Source: DASPXY01 sp038227745 (GTDB lineage Bacteria; Planctomycetota; Planctomycetia; Gemmatales; Gemmataceae). From it: a DNA stretch of 43,132 nt. Under the pieces are notes generated by a model. The model saw nothing but the letters and a program-made list of their open reading frames with translations. It was not told where the DNA came from and searched no databases. The stretch is from NCBI GenBank assembly GCA_038227745.1, contig JBBRPS010000003.1, positions 1-43,132 on the forward strand, read 5' to 3'. This document shows, piece by piece, positions 34,089 through 43,132 of this stretch. Position 1 is the first letter of the stretch; every line of letters starts with the position of its first letter. A program made the translations under genes and the position numbers.

Positions 34089-34618
34089 AGCCTCCTGTAC
34101 ACCTTGTCGCCCTGTCCGGAGACCCTCAACCGAACTCCCCTTTACCCGGCAGTCTTCCCCGGAAGTCGCTCAGTGCTGCGCGACCATGCTTGTACCGGCA
34201 GCCCACCCTGGACAGCCAGTACAACCCTCTGCTCGCCTCCCTGCCTGACTTCCTCTTCCTCGGTGCCCGCGGCAATCCCCTGCTTCGACGGCAGCGTGCG
34301 AAGCTACCTCCATCCCGGGGAAGTGCGCGGCGCGACATTATCCGAGAGGCTCCTGGAACTCGAGGCCGGTGATTGGGGTACAAATACGAATGGCAAGGTC
34401 GGAAGGATAGTAAGGATTTTCGGGGCACATGGATTGCGCATCTTGCCTATTTTACGAAATACCGATTGCTCTTTGGCCTCTAAAGCTGTGTAGTTATGGC
34501 GGAGTCACTCAGACACCCGAAGCCGCGCGGGGCGTGAGGGCCGGCCGCGCGGCTTGTCCTGGGGTGCCTGGGTCGAATCGCTCAGGCGCTGTGACGGTCC
34601 CGACAGAGGAGTCGCACC

Positions 34619-37600
34619 ATGTTTCGCAACTGGTTCCGTAAGGCGTTCCGTGGCACGAAGAACACCACTCGCGAGGCCGGCCGCAAGCCGCAGTCCCGCT
34701 GGCAGAGCGCCTCGCTGGTGCTGGAGCGGCTGGAAGACCGGCTCGCCCCAGCCGTCGTCTCGGATGCAACCACGACGTTGACCCTGACGCTCGGGGCCAA
34801 CGAGCAGCTGGGCATCGTGTCCAACGGCACCAGCTACACCTTTACCTCGAACAGCCCCTTCACCGCCACGAGTCCGACGAACCCGGCCAACCAGGCGACC
34901 GCGTTCAGCGCTTTCGCGGCCACTACCCTGACGCTCAATACCCCCGCCCAGTACACCACCATCGCCGTCGTCGATTCCACGGCGGGCGCGTCGGTGGCGT
35001 TCAAAGACAGCGGCGTCAACGCCTACTCCACGAACTTCACCATCGGCCTGCACAACGGGCCGGCGCTCCCCGGCCTGACGTTCACCGGGGCGTCGTCGTT
35101 CAGCGGCACGGCTGCCCTGAGTGCCGACGTGGATAGCAACATCAGCGTGGTGAGCGGGGCGAGCCTCTCGACGGTTGGCGGCGGCCTCACGCTGAAGGCC
35201 AACCAGCAGGCGACCGCGACGTCGGGCAATTTCGTGGGCATCGACGTGAACAACGCCGCCATCACGACCGCCACCGGCGCGATCTCGCTGACAGGCCACG
35301 GCGGCAATGACGTGTTGACGGCCGGCCACACCGGGGTGCTCATCCACAATGGGGCCGTGGTGCAAGCGACCGGCAACGGCACCATCACCTTGAACGGCAC
35401 CGGCGGCTCCGGCACGGACCAGAACTTCGGTGTCGAAGTCGTAAACACCAACTCCCTGGTGACGTCGGTCACCGGCAACATTCAGATTACCGGCACCGCC
35501 GGCGCGGGCGCTGGCGGCTTCGGCATCAACGTGGGCTCCAGCGGCGGCGGCAAGGTCGCCTCAACCGGCACCGCCAACATCACCCTGACCGGCGACAGCA
35601 TGAACTTCGACACGACCGGCGCCGTCATCGACGCCGGGGCCAACGTCGTCACGCTGCAAACGAAGACCGCCGGCACCGCCATCGACCTGGGCGGCGCCGA
35701 CGCCGCCGGCACCCTCGGCCTGACGGACGCCGAGCTGGACCGCATCAGTGCCGCGACCCTGAGCATCGGCCGCAACGATGCCAGCGCCTCCGGCACTATC
35801 ACCCTCAGCAGCCTGATCGACCTGACCGCGGGCGCGAACACCGTCGCGACCTTGCACCTGCTCACGGGCGCCGCCGTGGTCGATGGCACGGCCACGGAGC
35901 AGACCGACCTGAAGGTGACCAACCTGGCCATCGAGGCGGTCACCGGCATCGGCTCGGCCGACGACCTCAACGTCGCCGTCACCAACCTGGCGGCCACGGA
36001 CAGCGGCGGCGCCGCCTCGGGCAGCATCCAGGTCACCAACACCGGCGCCCTGACCATCCCGGCCGGGGTCGATGGGCTCGTCGGCGTCACGCGCTCCGGC
36101 GGTGCCCTGGGCAGCATCGCGATCGTGGCGGCGAGCCCGCTGACGGTCAACGCGCCGGTCACAGACAACACCGGCGGCGACATCACCCTGACGGCCGGCG
36201 CGGGCAACAGCAACAGCGCCGCCGACGTGCTGACCATCAACGCCAACGTGACGGCCTCGGGCGGCAACGGCAACATCACGCTCAACGGCAACAGCCTGTT
36301 CGTCAACGCCGCCACTGTCTCGGTGGTGGGCACCGGCAACGTCACCGGCAACTTCGGCGGCACCGGCGGGGCGGCCACCTTCAACAACAGCTCGACCGTG
36401 TCCGCCGTCAACGGCCTGATCGACGTCACGGCGACGACCACCGGCAACACCCTCAACGGCAACGCGACCCTCCAGACGACGGGGACGGGCAACATCCGCC
36501 TGACGGGCGACGACGTCACCATCGCCGCCACGGCGACGATCAACGCCAACAACACCGTCACCCTGCGCAACTTCACGGCGGGGCGGCAGATCAACCTCGG
36601 CACGAATACGAACCTCGGCCTGACCGAGACGGAACTGGACCGCATCAGCGCGGGCTTGCTGATTATCGGCCGCAACGACGCTTCCGCCTCGGGCACCATC
36701 ACGCTGAGCAGTCTGGTGGACCTGACGACCGCCTCGACACCGGGCGGCTTCACCGTCTCGACCCTGCACCTGCTCACCGGCGCCGACGCGGTGGACGGCA
36801 CGGCCACCGAGCAGACCGACCTGAAGGTGGCGAGCCTGGCCATCGAGGCGGTCACCGGCATCGGCTCGGCCGACGACCTCAACGTCGCCGTCAGCAACCT
36901 GGCGTTCCGCAACACGACAACGGGCAACGTCCGCATCAGCAACACGGGCGCGCTGACCATCACCGCGGTGGACACCCTGGACGGCACGGCCGGCCATCAG
37001 GTCGGCAACTTCGCCCCGGGGGGCACGACCACCCTGGTCGCGGCCAGCCCCATGACCTTCGCCATCAACACCACCAGCGCCGGCACCCTCACGGCCACGG
37101 CCACAGAAACCGTCCTGCCGACGCCCAACGTGGACAACATCACCGTCAATGTGGGGATTACGGTGCAGTCCACCGGGGGCGACGTGGTCTTCCAGGCCGG
37201 CGACAACATCGTCATCAAAGCCACGGCCCAGGTCCTGGCGACCGCGGGCAACATCAGCTTCACGTCCGGCTTCGGCGACAACGACGGCGAAGGGGCGCAG
37301 ACCCTTGACGGGACGATCAGTGCCAGCGCCGCCACCGGCGTGGTGACGCTGAACCTGAGTGCCCAGCAGGGGGCGACCCAGGCGGGCACGGGGACCATCA
37401 CGGGCAACCAACTGCTGCTCCTGGGGACGGGGGCGGCCGGGTCCTTCGCGCTGGGCACCAGCAACACCAACGCCGTCAACACCATCGCGGCCAGCACGGC
37501 GGCCCCCATCGTTTTCAAGAACGGCCAGGCCTTGGCGGTGGGCACCGTGGGCGCCACGGCGGGCATCACCAGCACCAACACCGACGTGACGCTCAGCACC

Positions 37601-40600
37601 ACCACCGGGGACCTCGCGCTCGCGCAGCAACTCAACGCCGGGACCGGCAATGTGTCGCTGACGGCGACGGCCGGCGCCCTGACGCAGTCCTTCGTCGGAA
37701 ACGGCGTGGTCGGGAACGCCGTCACCCTCACCGCCCCCAACGGCATCGGCACCGTCGCGAACCCTGTGATCGTGTCCGCCACCTCCCTGAGTGCGGACTC
37801 CTCCGGCAACAACGGCAACCAGTTCCTCAGCGCCTCGGGCACCGCAAAGCTCGCCGTGACGAACGCCCTCAACGCCGGCACGGGCGCCATCACGCTGACC
37901 GGCGGCACGTTCCAGATCCAGGCCAGCGCGAGCGGCAACGCCATCGCCGACGGCAGCCAACTGACCGTGAGCTCGCCGGCCGTCCTCGACCTGAACGGCC
38001 AGAGCGAGTCCGTGGACGGCCTCAGCGGCAACGGCACGGTCACCGACAGCGCCGCGGCGACCTCGACCCTGACGGTCGGCGTCAGCGGTGGCAGCGGCAC
38101 CTTCTCCGGCGTCATCCAGGACGGCAGCGGCACCGTCGCGCTGACCAAGAGCGGCGCCGGCACCGAGACGCTCTCCGGCCCCAAAACCTACACCGGCGCC
38201 ACCACCGTCAACGCCGGCACGCTGCTGGTGGATGGTTCCACGGTCGCCGCCAGCGCCGTCACCGTCAACGGCGGCACACTCGGCGGCACGGGCACCATCA
38301 ACGGCACCGTGAGCAACAGCGCCACCATCGACCCCGGCGACATGCCCGGCGGCACCCCCAACCCCGGTGTCCTCAACACCGGCGCCGTCACCTTCAACGC
38401 CGGCTCGACCTACAACGTCGAGATCGGGGGCACCATGCCCGGCAGCGGCGCGGGCTTCTCCGACCAACTCAACGTCACTGGCACCGCCACCCTGGGCGCC
38501 GGCAACGCCATGCTCAACGTGTCCTCCTTCGGCGGCTTCACCCCCGCGGCGGGTCAGGAGTTTGTCCTCATCCAGACCACGGCCGGCGTCACCGGCAACT
38601 TCGCCGGCCTGTCGGAAGGCCAGACCATCAGCAACTTCCTGGGCAGCGGCCTGACTGCCACCATCACCTACAAGGGCGGCCCGGGCGCCGACGGCGCCGC
38701 CATCATCGTCAACGGCCCGGTCACCTACACCGGCACCGGCCAACTCGAACTCGAACTCGACGCCGCGGGCACCAACCTCGAGTTCTTCGTCGGCGGCGTC
38801 ATCCAGGATTCGCGGCCACTGGCGAGCATCACCACGATCACGGTCAACGGCACCGCCCCCGACACGCTGACGCTCGACTACATCAACGGCGTCTTCCTCA
38901 AGCCGATCACCTACAACGGCGGCACCAACGGCACGCTCGACCTCACCGCCGGCACGCTCACCTCGCTCACCTACCAGGCGACCGGCCCGCACGCCGGCAC
39001 CCTGATCGTCAACAGCGACATTACCGACACCATCGGCTTCCTCAACCTGGCGCCGGTGATCGTCACCTCGGCGCTCGGTACTGTGACGGTCACCATCAGC
39101 GACGCCAACCCGCACACGGCCACTTTCACGGCCGGCCCCGGCGCCGGCAACAACACGGTCACGATCGACGGCGGCCTCGAGTCGATGACGTTCACCGACC
39201 CGACGGTCGCCCTCGTGGTCAACGGCAACAACGCCGGCGACACCTTCACCTTCACGTCGCTGGACGCCGGCTTCAAGGCCGCCCTGACGGTCAACGGCGC
39301 GACCGCCGCCGACACGATCAACGTCAACACGGCCCTGACGCTGGGCTCGGGCACCTCGACCGGCAACGTGGCCCTGACCGCCCAGACGATCAACGTCACC
39401 GCCCTCATCGACACCACGGCCGGCACCCCCGGCAACGTGACCCTGACCGCCGGGCGGAACATCCTCGTGAGTGCCACGGGGGGCATCAAGACCAACGCCG
39501 GCGCCATCAACCTGCAGGCCAACACGGCGGGGACGGCGGCCGGCAACTTCAGCGGCATCGACGTGAACGGCGCCGCCATCACCACGACCGGCACCGGCAC
39601 CATCTCGCTCACGGGCCACGGCAGCAACGACGTAGCCACGGGCGGCCACGACGGCCTCTTCCTCCACAACGCGGCCCTGGTGCAAGCGACCGGCACCGGC
39701 AGCGTCACGCTCAGCGGCACCGGCGGCCAGGGCACGATCAACAACTTCGGCATCGACGTCCAGGACGCCGTCACCAAGGTGACGTCCACGACCGGGGCCA
39801 TCATGCTCACCGGTATCGGCGGCCCCGGCTCGGGCATCTTCAACGTCGGGACCATCATCCGGAGCGGCGCGAAGGTGGCCGCCAGCGGCATCGCCACCGT
39901 CACCGTCAACGGCACCGGCGGCGCGGGCGCCGGCAGTGACTTCGGGGTCGATATCGCCGGCGCCGGTACCCAGGTGACGTCGGCCGGGACCGTGCAGATC
40001 ACCGGCAACGGCGGCAGCACCGGCGTGGGCAACACCGAGTTCGGGGTGGACGTTGCCAACGGCGCGCTGGTCAGCGCCACCGGCGGCGTCACCATCACCG
40101 GCAACGGCGGCAACGGCACCAGCGCCGATTTCGGCGTCATTGTCGATGGCACGAACGTGACGTCGGCCGGGACGCTGCAGATCACCGGGACCGGCGGCGG
40201 CAGCGCCACGGCCAGCGCCGAGTTCGGCGTGCTCATCACGAACAGCGCTCAGGTGACGGCCACCGGCGCCGGTGCCCTCACCATCAACGGCACCGGCGGC
40301 ACCGGCAGCGGCGGCAACAACCAGGGCGTGAACGTGGCGTCGGGCGGGCAGATCCGCGCCACCGGCACCGGCACGGTTTCGATCACGGCCAGCTCCACCG
40401 GCGCCGGCCCCGCCCTCTCTGTGGACAACGCCAGCACGATCAGCGCCGCCACCGCCGCGGACAACCTCACTCTGACTTCCAACAACGCCGCCAGCGTGGC
40501 CGGCACGGTCACCACCCCCGGCGGCCTGCTGCTCCAGGGCACCGCCGCCGGCGCTTTCTCCGTGACCAATGCCGCCAATAGCGTCGCTCGCCTGGCCGCG

Positions 40601-43132
40601 ACCCTGTCGGGCACACTCACGTTCACCGACAGCGGCAGCTTGACCGTGGGCACCGTCTTCGGCACCAACGGCATCAACAGCGGCGGCAACAACAACGTCA
40701 CTCTGACCACCACTGGGCTGCTGACCATCGGCGACGGCACGGCGGCGCAGAACATCACCGCCGGCACCGCCACCGTCGATATCAACGCCGCCGGCGTCAC
40801 GGAGGCCATCGCCCCCACCGCCTCCATCATCAGTGCCGGGAGCCTGCGACTGCAGGGCACCGGCACCTTCACCTTGACCAGTCCCAACGCCATCGGCACG
40901 CTCGCCGCCAGCGCCACCGGCTCCATTACCTTCCTGGACGGTCAAGCCCTCACGGTGGGGATGGTGAACGGTACGTTGGGCATCACCTCCGCCAACAGCG
41001 ACGTGACGCTCTGCACGAAGGTGGGCGATCTGACCCTGGCCAATTCGATCAACGCCGGCACGGCCACGGTGCGCCTCGACGCGGCGGGCAACGTCAGCGA
41101 GACGAACGCGGCCATCGTCACGGCCAACACGCTCGGGGTGCGGGCCGACGGCAATATCAGCCTGGTCAATCCCAACGCGGCGGCCAACGTGGCCTTGCAG
41201 GCCGGCGGCACCATCGTCTACAACTCGGCCGGACCGTTCACCTTCACTACCCTGGGGGCGTCGAGCTGCTTCCGCGGGGCCAACGGGACCAGCGGGGGTG
41301 GCGCCGGCAGCGACATCACCATTTGCCAGGCTGCGGGCACCCTCACGGTCAACATGCCGCTCAACGCCGGCCCCAACGGGACTATTCGCTTGCAGTCCGT
41401 CGGGGCCGTGACCCAGACTGCCGCCGGCACCCTGGCCGCGGCCAACCTGGGCGTTCGCGCCGGCGGCAACATCGACCTGTGTGTGATCGGCTCGCCGAAC
41501 AACATCACCGGCCAGTTCGCCGCCGACGCCAGCGCCGGGGCGGCCGGCAGCCACGTCTTCTTCCTCGACGCCTCCGGCTTCACGGTGGGCACGGTCGCGG
41601 CCTCCACCTGCTTCACAGGGGCGGCCGGCGTGTTGAGCAACAACGGGGACATCGACCTGGTGAGCCAGGCAGGGCCGCTGGCACTCAACGCCGCGGTCAA
41701 CGCCGGCACCACCACTGTCCGCCTCAACTCGGGCACCACGGTCAGCCAGACGGCGGCCGGGGTCATCACGGCGGCCAACCTGGCGGTGGTGGCCAAGGGT
41801 AGCATCGACCTGTGCGTGACCGGTTCGCCCAACCAGGTGAGCGGCAAGTTCGCCGCCGACGCCAGCGCCGGTGCGGCCGGGAGCCACGTCTTCTTCCTCG
41901 ACGCCCTCGGCTTCGCCGTTGACGCCGTCCCCGGCGATGCGTGCGCCGCCGGCGCCACGGGGGTCAAGAGCAACGCCGCCGACATCGACCTCGTCAGCAC
42001 CGTCGGGCCGCTCACCCTTAACGCGCTGGTCAACGCCGGCACCGGTATCGTGCGCCTCAACTCCGGCGCGGGTGTGTCGCAGGTCGTGGCCGGGGTCATC
42101 ACCGCGGCCAATCTGGCGGTGGTGGCCAAGGGCAGCATCGACCTGTGCGTGCCCGGTTCGCCCAACCAGGTGAGTGGCCAGTTCGCCGCGGACGCCAGCG
42201 CCGGCCCGGCCAGCAGCCACGTCATGTTCCTCGACGCCCTCGGCTTCACCGTCGGGGTCGTCGCCGCCGACGCCTGCGCGGTGGGGGCCACCGGCGTAAA
42301 GAGCAACAACGGCGACATCGACCTGGTGAGCACGGCCGGGCCGATCACCCTGACTAACGCCGTCAACGCCGGCTCCGCCACCGTGCGTCTCAAGTCCGGC
42401 AGCGGCATCGCCCAGACGATGGGCGGCGCGGGCGCCATCACCGCCGCGAACCTCGCCGTGGTCGCCATCGGTAACGTGGACCTGTGCCAGGTCGCCAACA
42501 ACGTCGGCACCTTCGCCGCCCAGGACACGGGTGCTGGCGCCTTCGTCGCCGTCCTGGACACCCCCGGCTTCACTGTCGGCACCGTCCCCGGCGACTCCTG
42601 CGCCCCAGGGGCGGTGGGCGTGACGACGACGAACAACGCGGCGGCGCCGTTCACCAACGACATCGACCTGGTGAGCACGGCCGGCCCGATCACCCTGACT
42701 AATGCCGTCAACGCCGGCTCGGCCACCGTACGCCTGAAGTCCGGCGGCGCCGTCACCCAGACGATGGGCGGCGCTGGCGCCGTCACCGCCGCGAACCTGG
42801 CCGTGGTGGCCGTCGGCAACGTGGACCTGTGCCGAGTGACCAACAGCGTCGGCACCTTCGCCGCCCAGGACACGGCCCCCGGCGCCTTCGTCGCCTTCCT
42901 GGACAGCGTCGGCTTCACCGTCGGCACCGTGGCCGCCGACTTCTGCGCCCCGGGAGCGACGGGCGTGACGACGACGAACAACGCGGCGGCGCCGTTCACC
43001 AACGACATTGACCTGGTCAGCACGTCCGGGCCGATCACCCTGACTAACGCCATCAACGCCGGCTCGGCCACCGTACGCCTGAAGTCCGGCGGCGGCATCG
43101 CCCAGACGGTGGGCGGCGCCGGCGCCGTCACC
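34619..43132 (+). CDS. giant beta-strand-repeat surface protein (3' end outside window)
   Basis: An open frame of 2838 codons without a stop, truncated by the window end. The start is ATG after AGAGGAG. Residues 1 to about 45 are basic and carry the planctomycete surface-protein motif LVLERLEDRLAPAVV (about 32-46). The rest is Gly/Thr/Asn/Ala/Val-rich with repeated short beta strands (GTISLTGHG, GNITLNGNS), like filamentous adhesins. Around residue 1170-1205 an autotransporter-associated beta-strand repeat (TIGR02601/PF12951) reads LTKSGAGTETLSGPKTYTGA. Two internal duplications are clear: 35714-35993 with 36614-36906, and about 35190-35520 with 39505-39830. From about 41.6 kb it becomes a tandem array of 111- and 115-residue repeats. 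The first Cys I find is residue 2132; after that each repeat has two. It is probably an exported adhesin or cell-envelope protein. Confidence 0.9.
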   Translation, partial: MFRNWFRKAFRGTKNTTREAGRKPQSRWQSASLVLERLEDRLAPAVVSDATTTLTLTLGANEQLGIVSNGTSYTFTSNSPFTATSPTNPANQATAFSAFAATTLTLNTPAQYTTIAVVDSTAGASVAFKDSGVNAYSTNFTIGLHNGPALPGLTFTGASSFSGTAALSADVDSNISVVSGASLSTVGGGLTLKANQQATATSGNFVGIDVNNAAITTATGAISLTGHGGNDVLTAGHTGVLIHNGAVVQATGNGTITLNGTGGSGTDQNFGVEVVNTNSLVTSVTGNIQITGTAGAGAGGFGINVGSSGGGKVASTGTANITLTGDSMNFDTTGAVIDAGANVVTLQTKTAGTAIDLGGADAAGTLGLTDAELDRISAATLSIGRNDASASGTITLSSLIDLTAGANTVATLHLLTGAAVVDGTATEQTDLKVTNLAIEAVTGIGSADDLNVAVTNLAATDSGGAASGSIQVTNTGALTIPAGVDGLVGVTRSGGALGSIAIVAASPLTVNAPVTDNTGGDITLTAGAGNSNSAADVLTINANVTASGGNGNITLNGNSLFVNAATVSVVGTGNVTGNFGGTGGAATFNNSSTVSAVNGLIDVTATTTGNTLNGNATLQTTGTGNIRLTGDDVTIAATATINANNTVTLRNFTAGRQINLGTNTNLGLTETELDRISAGLLIIGRNDASASGTITLSSLVDLTTASTPGGFTVSTLHLLTGADAVDGTATEQTDLKVASLAIEAVTGIGSADDLNVAVSNLAFRNTTTGNVRISNTGALTITAVDTLDGTAGHQVGNFAPGGTTTLVAASPMTFAINTTSAGTLTATATETVLPTPNVDNITVNVGITVQSTGGDVVFQAGDNIVIKATAQVLATAGNISFTSGFGDNDGEGAQTLDGTISASAATGVVTLNLSAQQGATQAGTGTITGNQLLLLGTGAAGSFALGTSNTNAVNTIAASTAAPIVFKNGQALAVGTVGATAGITSTNTDVTLSTTTGDLALAQQLNAGTGNVSLTATAGALTQSFVGNGVVGNAVTLTAPNGIGTVANPVIVSATSLSADSSGNNGNQFLSASGTAKLAVTNALNAGTGAITLTGGTFQIQASASGNAIADGSQLTVSSPAVLDLNGQSESVDGLSGNGTVTDSAAATSTLTVGVSGGSGTFSGVIQDGSGTVALTKSGAGTETLSGPKTYTGATTVNAGTLLVDGSTVAASAVTVNGGTLGGTGTINGTVSNSATIDPGDMPGGTPNPGVLNTGAVTFNAGSTYNVEIGGTMPGSGAGFSDQLNVTGTATLGAGNAMLNVSSFGGFTPAAGQEFVLIQTTAGVTGNFAGLSEGQTISNFLGSGLTATITYKGGPGADGAAIIVNGPVTYTGTGQLELELDAAGTNLEFFVGGVIQDSRPLASITTITVNGTAPDTLTLDYINGVFLKPITYNGGTNGTLDLTAGTLTSLTYQATGPHAGTLIVNSDITDTIGFLNLAPVIVTSALGTVTVTISDANPHTATFTAGPGAGNNTVTIDGGLESMTFTDPTVALVVNGNNAGDTFTFTSLDAGFKAALTVNGATAADTINVNTALTLGSGTSTGNVALTAQTINVTALIDTTAGTPGNVTLTAGRNILVSATGGIKTNAGAINLQANTAGTAAGNFSGIDVNGAAITTTGTGTISLTGHGSNDVATGGHDGLFLHNAALVQATGTGSVTLSGTGGQGTINNFGIDVQDAVTKVTSTTGAIMLTGIGGPGSGIFNVGTIIRSGAKVAASGIATVTVNGTGGAGAGSDFGVDIAGAGTQVTSAGTVQITGNGGSTGVGNTEFGVDVANGALVSATGGVTITGNGGNGTSADFGVIVDGTNVTSAGTLQITGTGGGSATASAEFGVLITNSAQVTATGAGALTINGTGGTGSGGNNQGVNVASGGQIRATGTGTVSITASSTGAGPALSVDNASTISAATAADNLTLTSNNAASVAGTVTTPGGLLLQGTAAGAFSVTNAANSVARLAATLSGTLTFTDSGSLTVGTVFGTNGINSGGNNNVTLTTTGLLTIGDGTAAQNITAGTATVDINAAGVTEAIAPTASIISAGSLRLQGTGTFTLTSPNAIGTLAASATGSITFLDGQALTVGMVNGTLGITSANSDVTLCTKVGDLTLANSINAGTATVRLDAAGNVSETNAAIVTANTLGVRADGNISLVNPNAAANVALQAGGTIVYNSAGPFTFTTLGASSCFRGANGTSGGGAGSDITICQAAGTLTVNMPLNAGPNGTIRLQSVGAVTQTAAGTLAAANLGVRAGGNIDLCVIGSPNNITGQFAADASAGAAGSHVFFLDASGFTVGTVAASTCFTGAAGVLSNNGDIDLVSQAGPLALNAAVNAGTTTVRLNSGTTVSQTAAGVITAANLAVVAKGSIDLCVTGSPNQVSGKFAADASAGAAGSHVFFLDALGFAVDAVPGDACAAGATGVKSNAADIDLVSTVGPLTLNALVNAGTGIVRLNSGAGVSQVVAGVITAANLAVVAKGSIDLCVPGSPNQVSGQFAADASAGPASSHVMFLDALGFTVGVVAADACAVGATGVKSNNGDIDLVSTAGPITLTNAVNAGSATVRLKSGSGIAQTMGGAGAITAANLAVVAIGNVDLCQVANNVGTFAAQDTGAGAFVAVLDTPGFTVGTVPGDSCAPGAVGVTTTNNAAAPFTNDIDLVSTAGPITLTNAVNAGSATVRLKSGGAVTQTMGGAGAVTAANLAVVAVGNVDLCRVTNSVGTFAAQDTAPGAFVAFLDSVGFTVGTVAADFCAPGATGVTTTNNAAAPFTNDIDLVSTSGPITLTNAINAGSATVRLKSGGGIAQTVGGAGAVT
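39930..40335 (+). repeat. imperfect short tandem repeats within the giant protein
   Basis: About five degenerate units of 90-100 bases encode variants of SDFGVDIAGAGTQVTSAGTV followed by QITGNGG. The FGV words recur at about 39938, 40038, 40128 and 40220, with a degenerate copy near 40322. They are more diverged than the array at the 3' end and so are older. Confidence 0.65.
41648..43132 (+). repeat. tandem 333/345-base coding repeats with paired cysteines
   Basis: The word GACAT(C/T)GACCT recurs at 41648, 41981, 42314, 42659 and 43004: exact periods of 333, 333, 345 and 345 bases (111 and 115 residues). Each unit reads roughly DIDLVSTAGPITLTNAVNAG, then SATVRLKSG, AANLAVVA, (S/N)(I/V)DLC and a segment ending FTVGTVAADACA. 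Two Cys are thus conserved per unit. The 345-base copies are nearly identical at DNA level, indicating recent duplication, and the array runs off the window edge. Confidence 0.88.

Larger units (their letters stand above)
33723..34618. other. long intergenic region and leader ahead of the giant surface-protein gene
   Basis: About 900 bases without a supported gene. They include palindrome copy 3, a small hairpin (gagac/gtctc) near 33860, the promoter at 34061-34088, and a leader of about 520 bases. The leader ends with a hairpin with 11-bp stem (aagccgcgcgg at 34520-34530 and its complement at 34545-34555). The leader is less GC-rich than its flanks around 34360-34500. A 129-codon open frame at 34104-34493 starts with TTG and has no protein-like features. 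Confidence 0.45.

Noticed and set aside
34104..34493. 129-codon open frame in the leader of the giant gene
   Set aside because: TTG start without a ribosome site, Pro/Ser/Cys-rich translation and no detectable domain.
35561..42220. Antisense open frame of 2219 codons opposite the giant surface protein, plus several of 225-637 codons in the same region
   Set aside because: The plus-strand frame is continuous, starts at a good ribosome site and has recognisable motifs and repeats; the antisense translations are low-complexity Ala/Gly/Val/Arg products of GC-rich codons.

Overview
The window is GC-rich DNA (about 65-70 % by eye) that reads as a planctomycete chromosome, most likely of the Gemmata group. 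The supporting signs are a protein with the planctomycete TIGR03000 domain, a giant surface protein with the planctomycete L-E-x-L-E-D-R-L-A-P start region, a 14-blade WD40 protein, a membrane Ser/Thr kinase with a very long helical tail, an ECF sigma factor, and several palindromic intergenic repeats. This placement rests on family knowledge; there is no rRNA or other phylogenetic marker RNA in the window. I saw no tRNA, rRNA, CRISPR array or transposase.

Layout. 1-2.4 kb (minus): a coiled-coil protein ending in a ferritin-like YciE/DUF892 domain, and a small four-helix membrane protein. 2.7-4.5 kb (plus): ubiE/menG and hemE, overlapping by an ATGA. 4.9-8.1 kb (plus): an OmpR-type response regulator and its histidine kinase (again ATGA-overlapped), a palindromic repeat, then an ECF sigma factor. 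8.2-9.1 kb (minus): a Sel1-repeat protein that looks frameshifted, and a small protein with an extremely acidic tail. 9.4-10.7 kb (plus): a 73-residue zinc-ribbon protein and a class-I amidotransferase fold that has lost its catalytic residues. 10.8-13.2 kb (minus): the WD40 protein. 13.7-14.8 kb (plus): the Gly/Tyr-rich TIGR03000 protein, ending at a strong terminator shared with a convergent CBS-domain protein (14.9-15.3 kb, minus).

15.5-24.1 kb (plus) is a nitrogen-assimilation block: a LysR regulator 11 bases ahead of gltB (glutamate synthase large subunit), and gltD (small subunit). Between gltB and gltD sit two genes of clearly lower GC: a ParA-type ATPase and a 132-residue protein I do not recognise. 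This insertion splits two genes whose products form one enzyme and is the best candidate in the window for an undescribed module.

24.7-30.6 kb (plus) is the giant Ser/Thr kinase, and 31.2-33.7 kb (plus) a TonB-dependent-receptor-like outer-membrane protein with a proline-rich linker. From 34.6 kb to the window end runs one uninterrupted plus-strand frame of 2838 codons with no stop: a giant beta-strand-repeat surface protein, truncated by the window edge. It ends in a tandem array of 333- and 345-base repeats, each carrying two conserved cysteines, while its first 2131 residues contain none that I can find. The very long antisense ORFs opposite this gene and gltB are GC-driven shadows.
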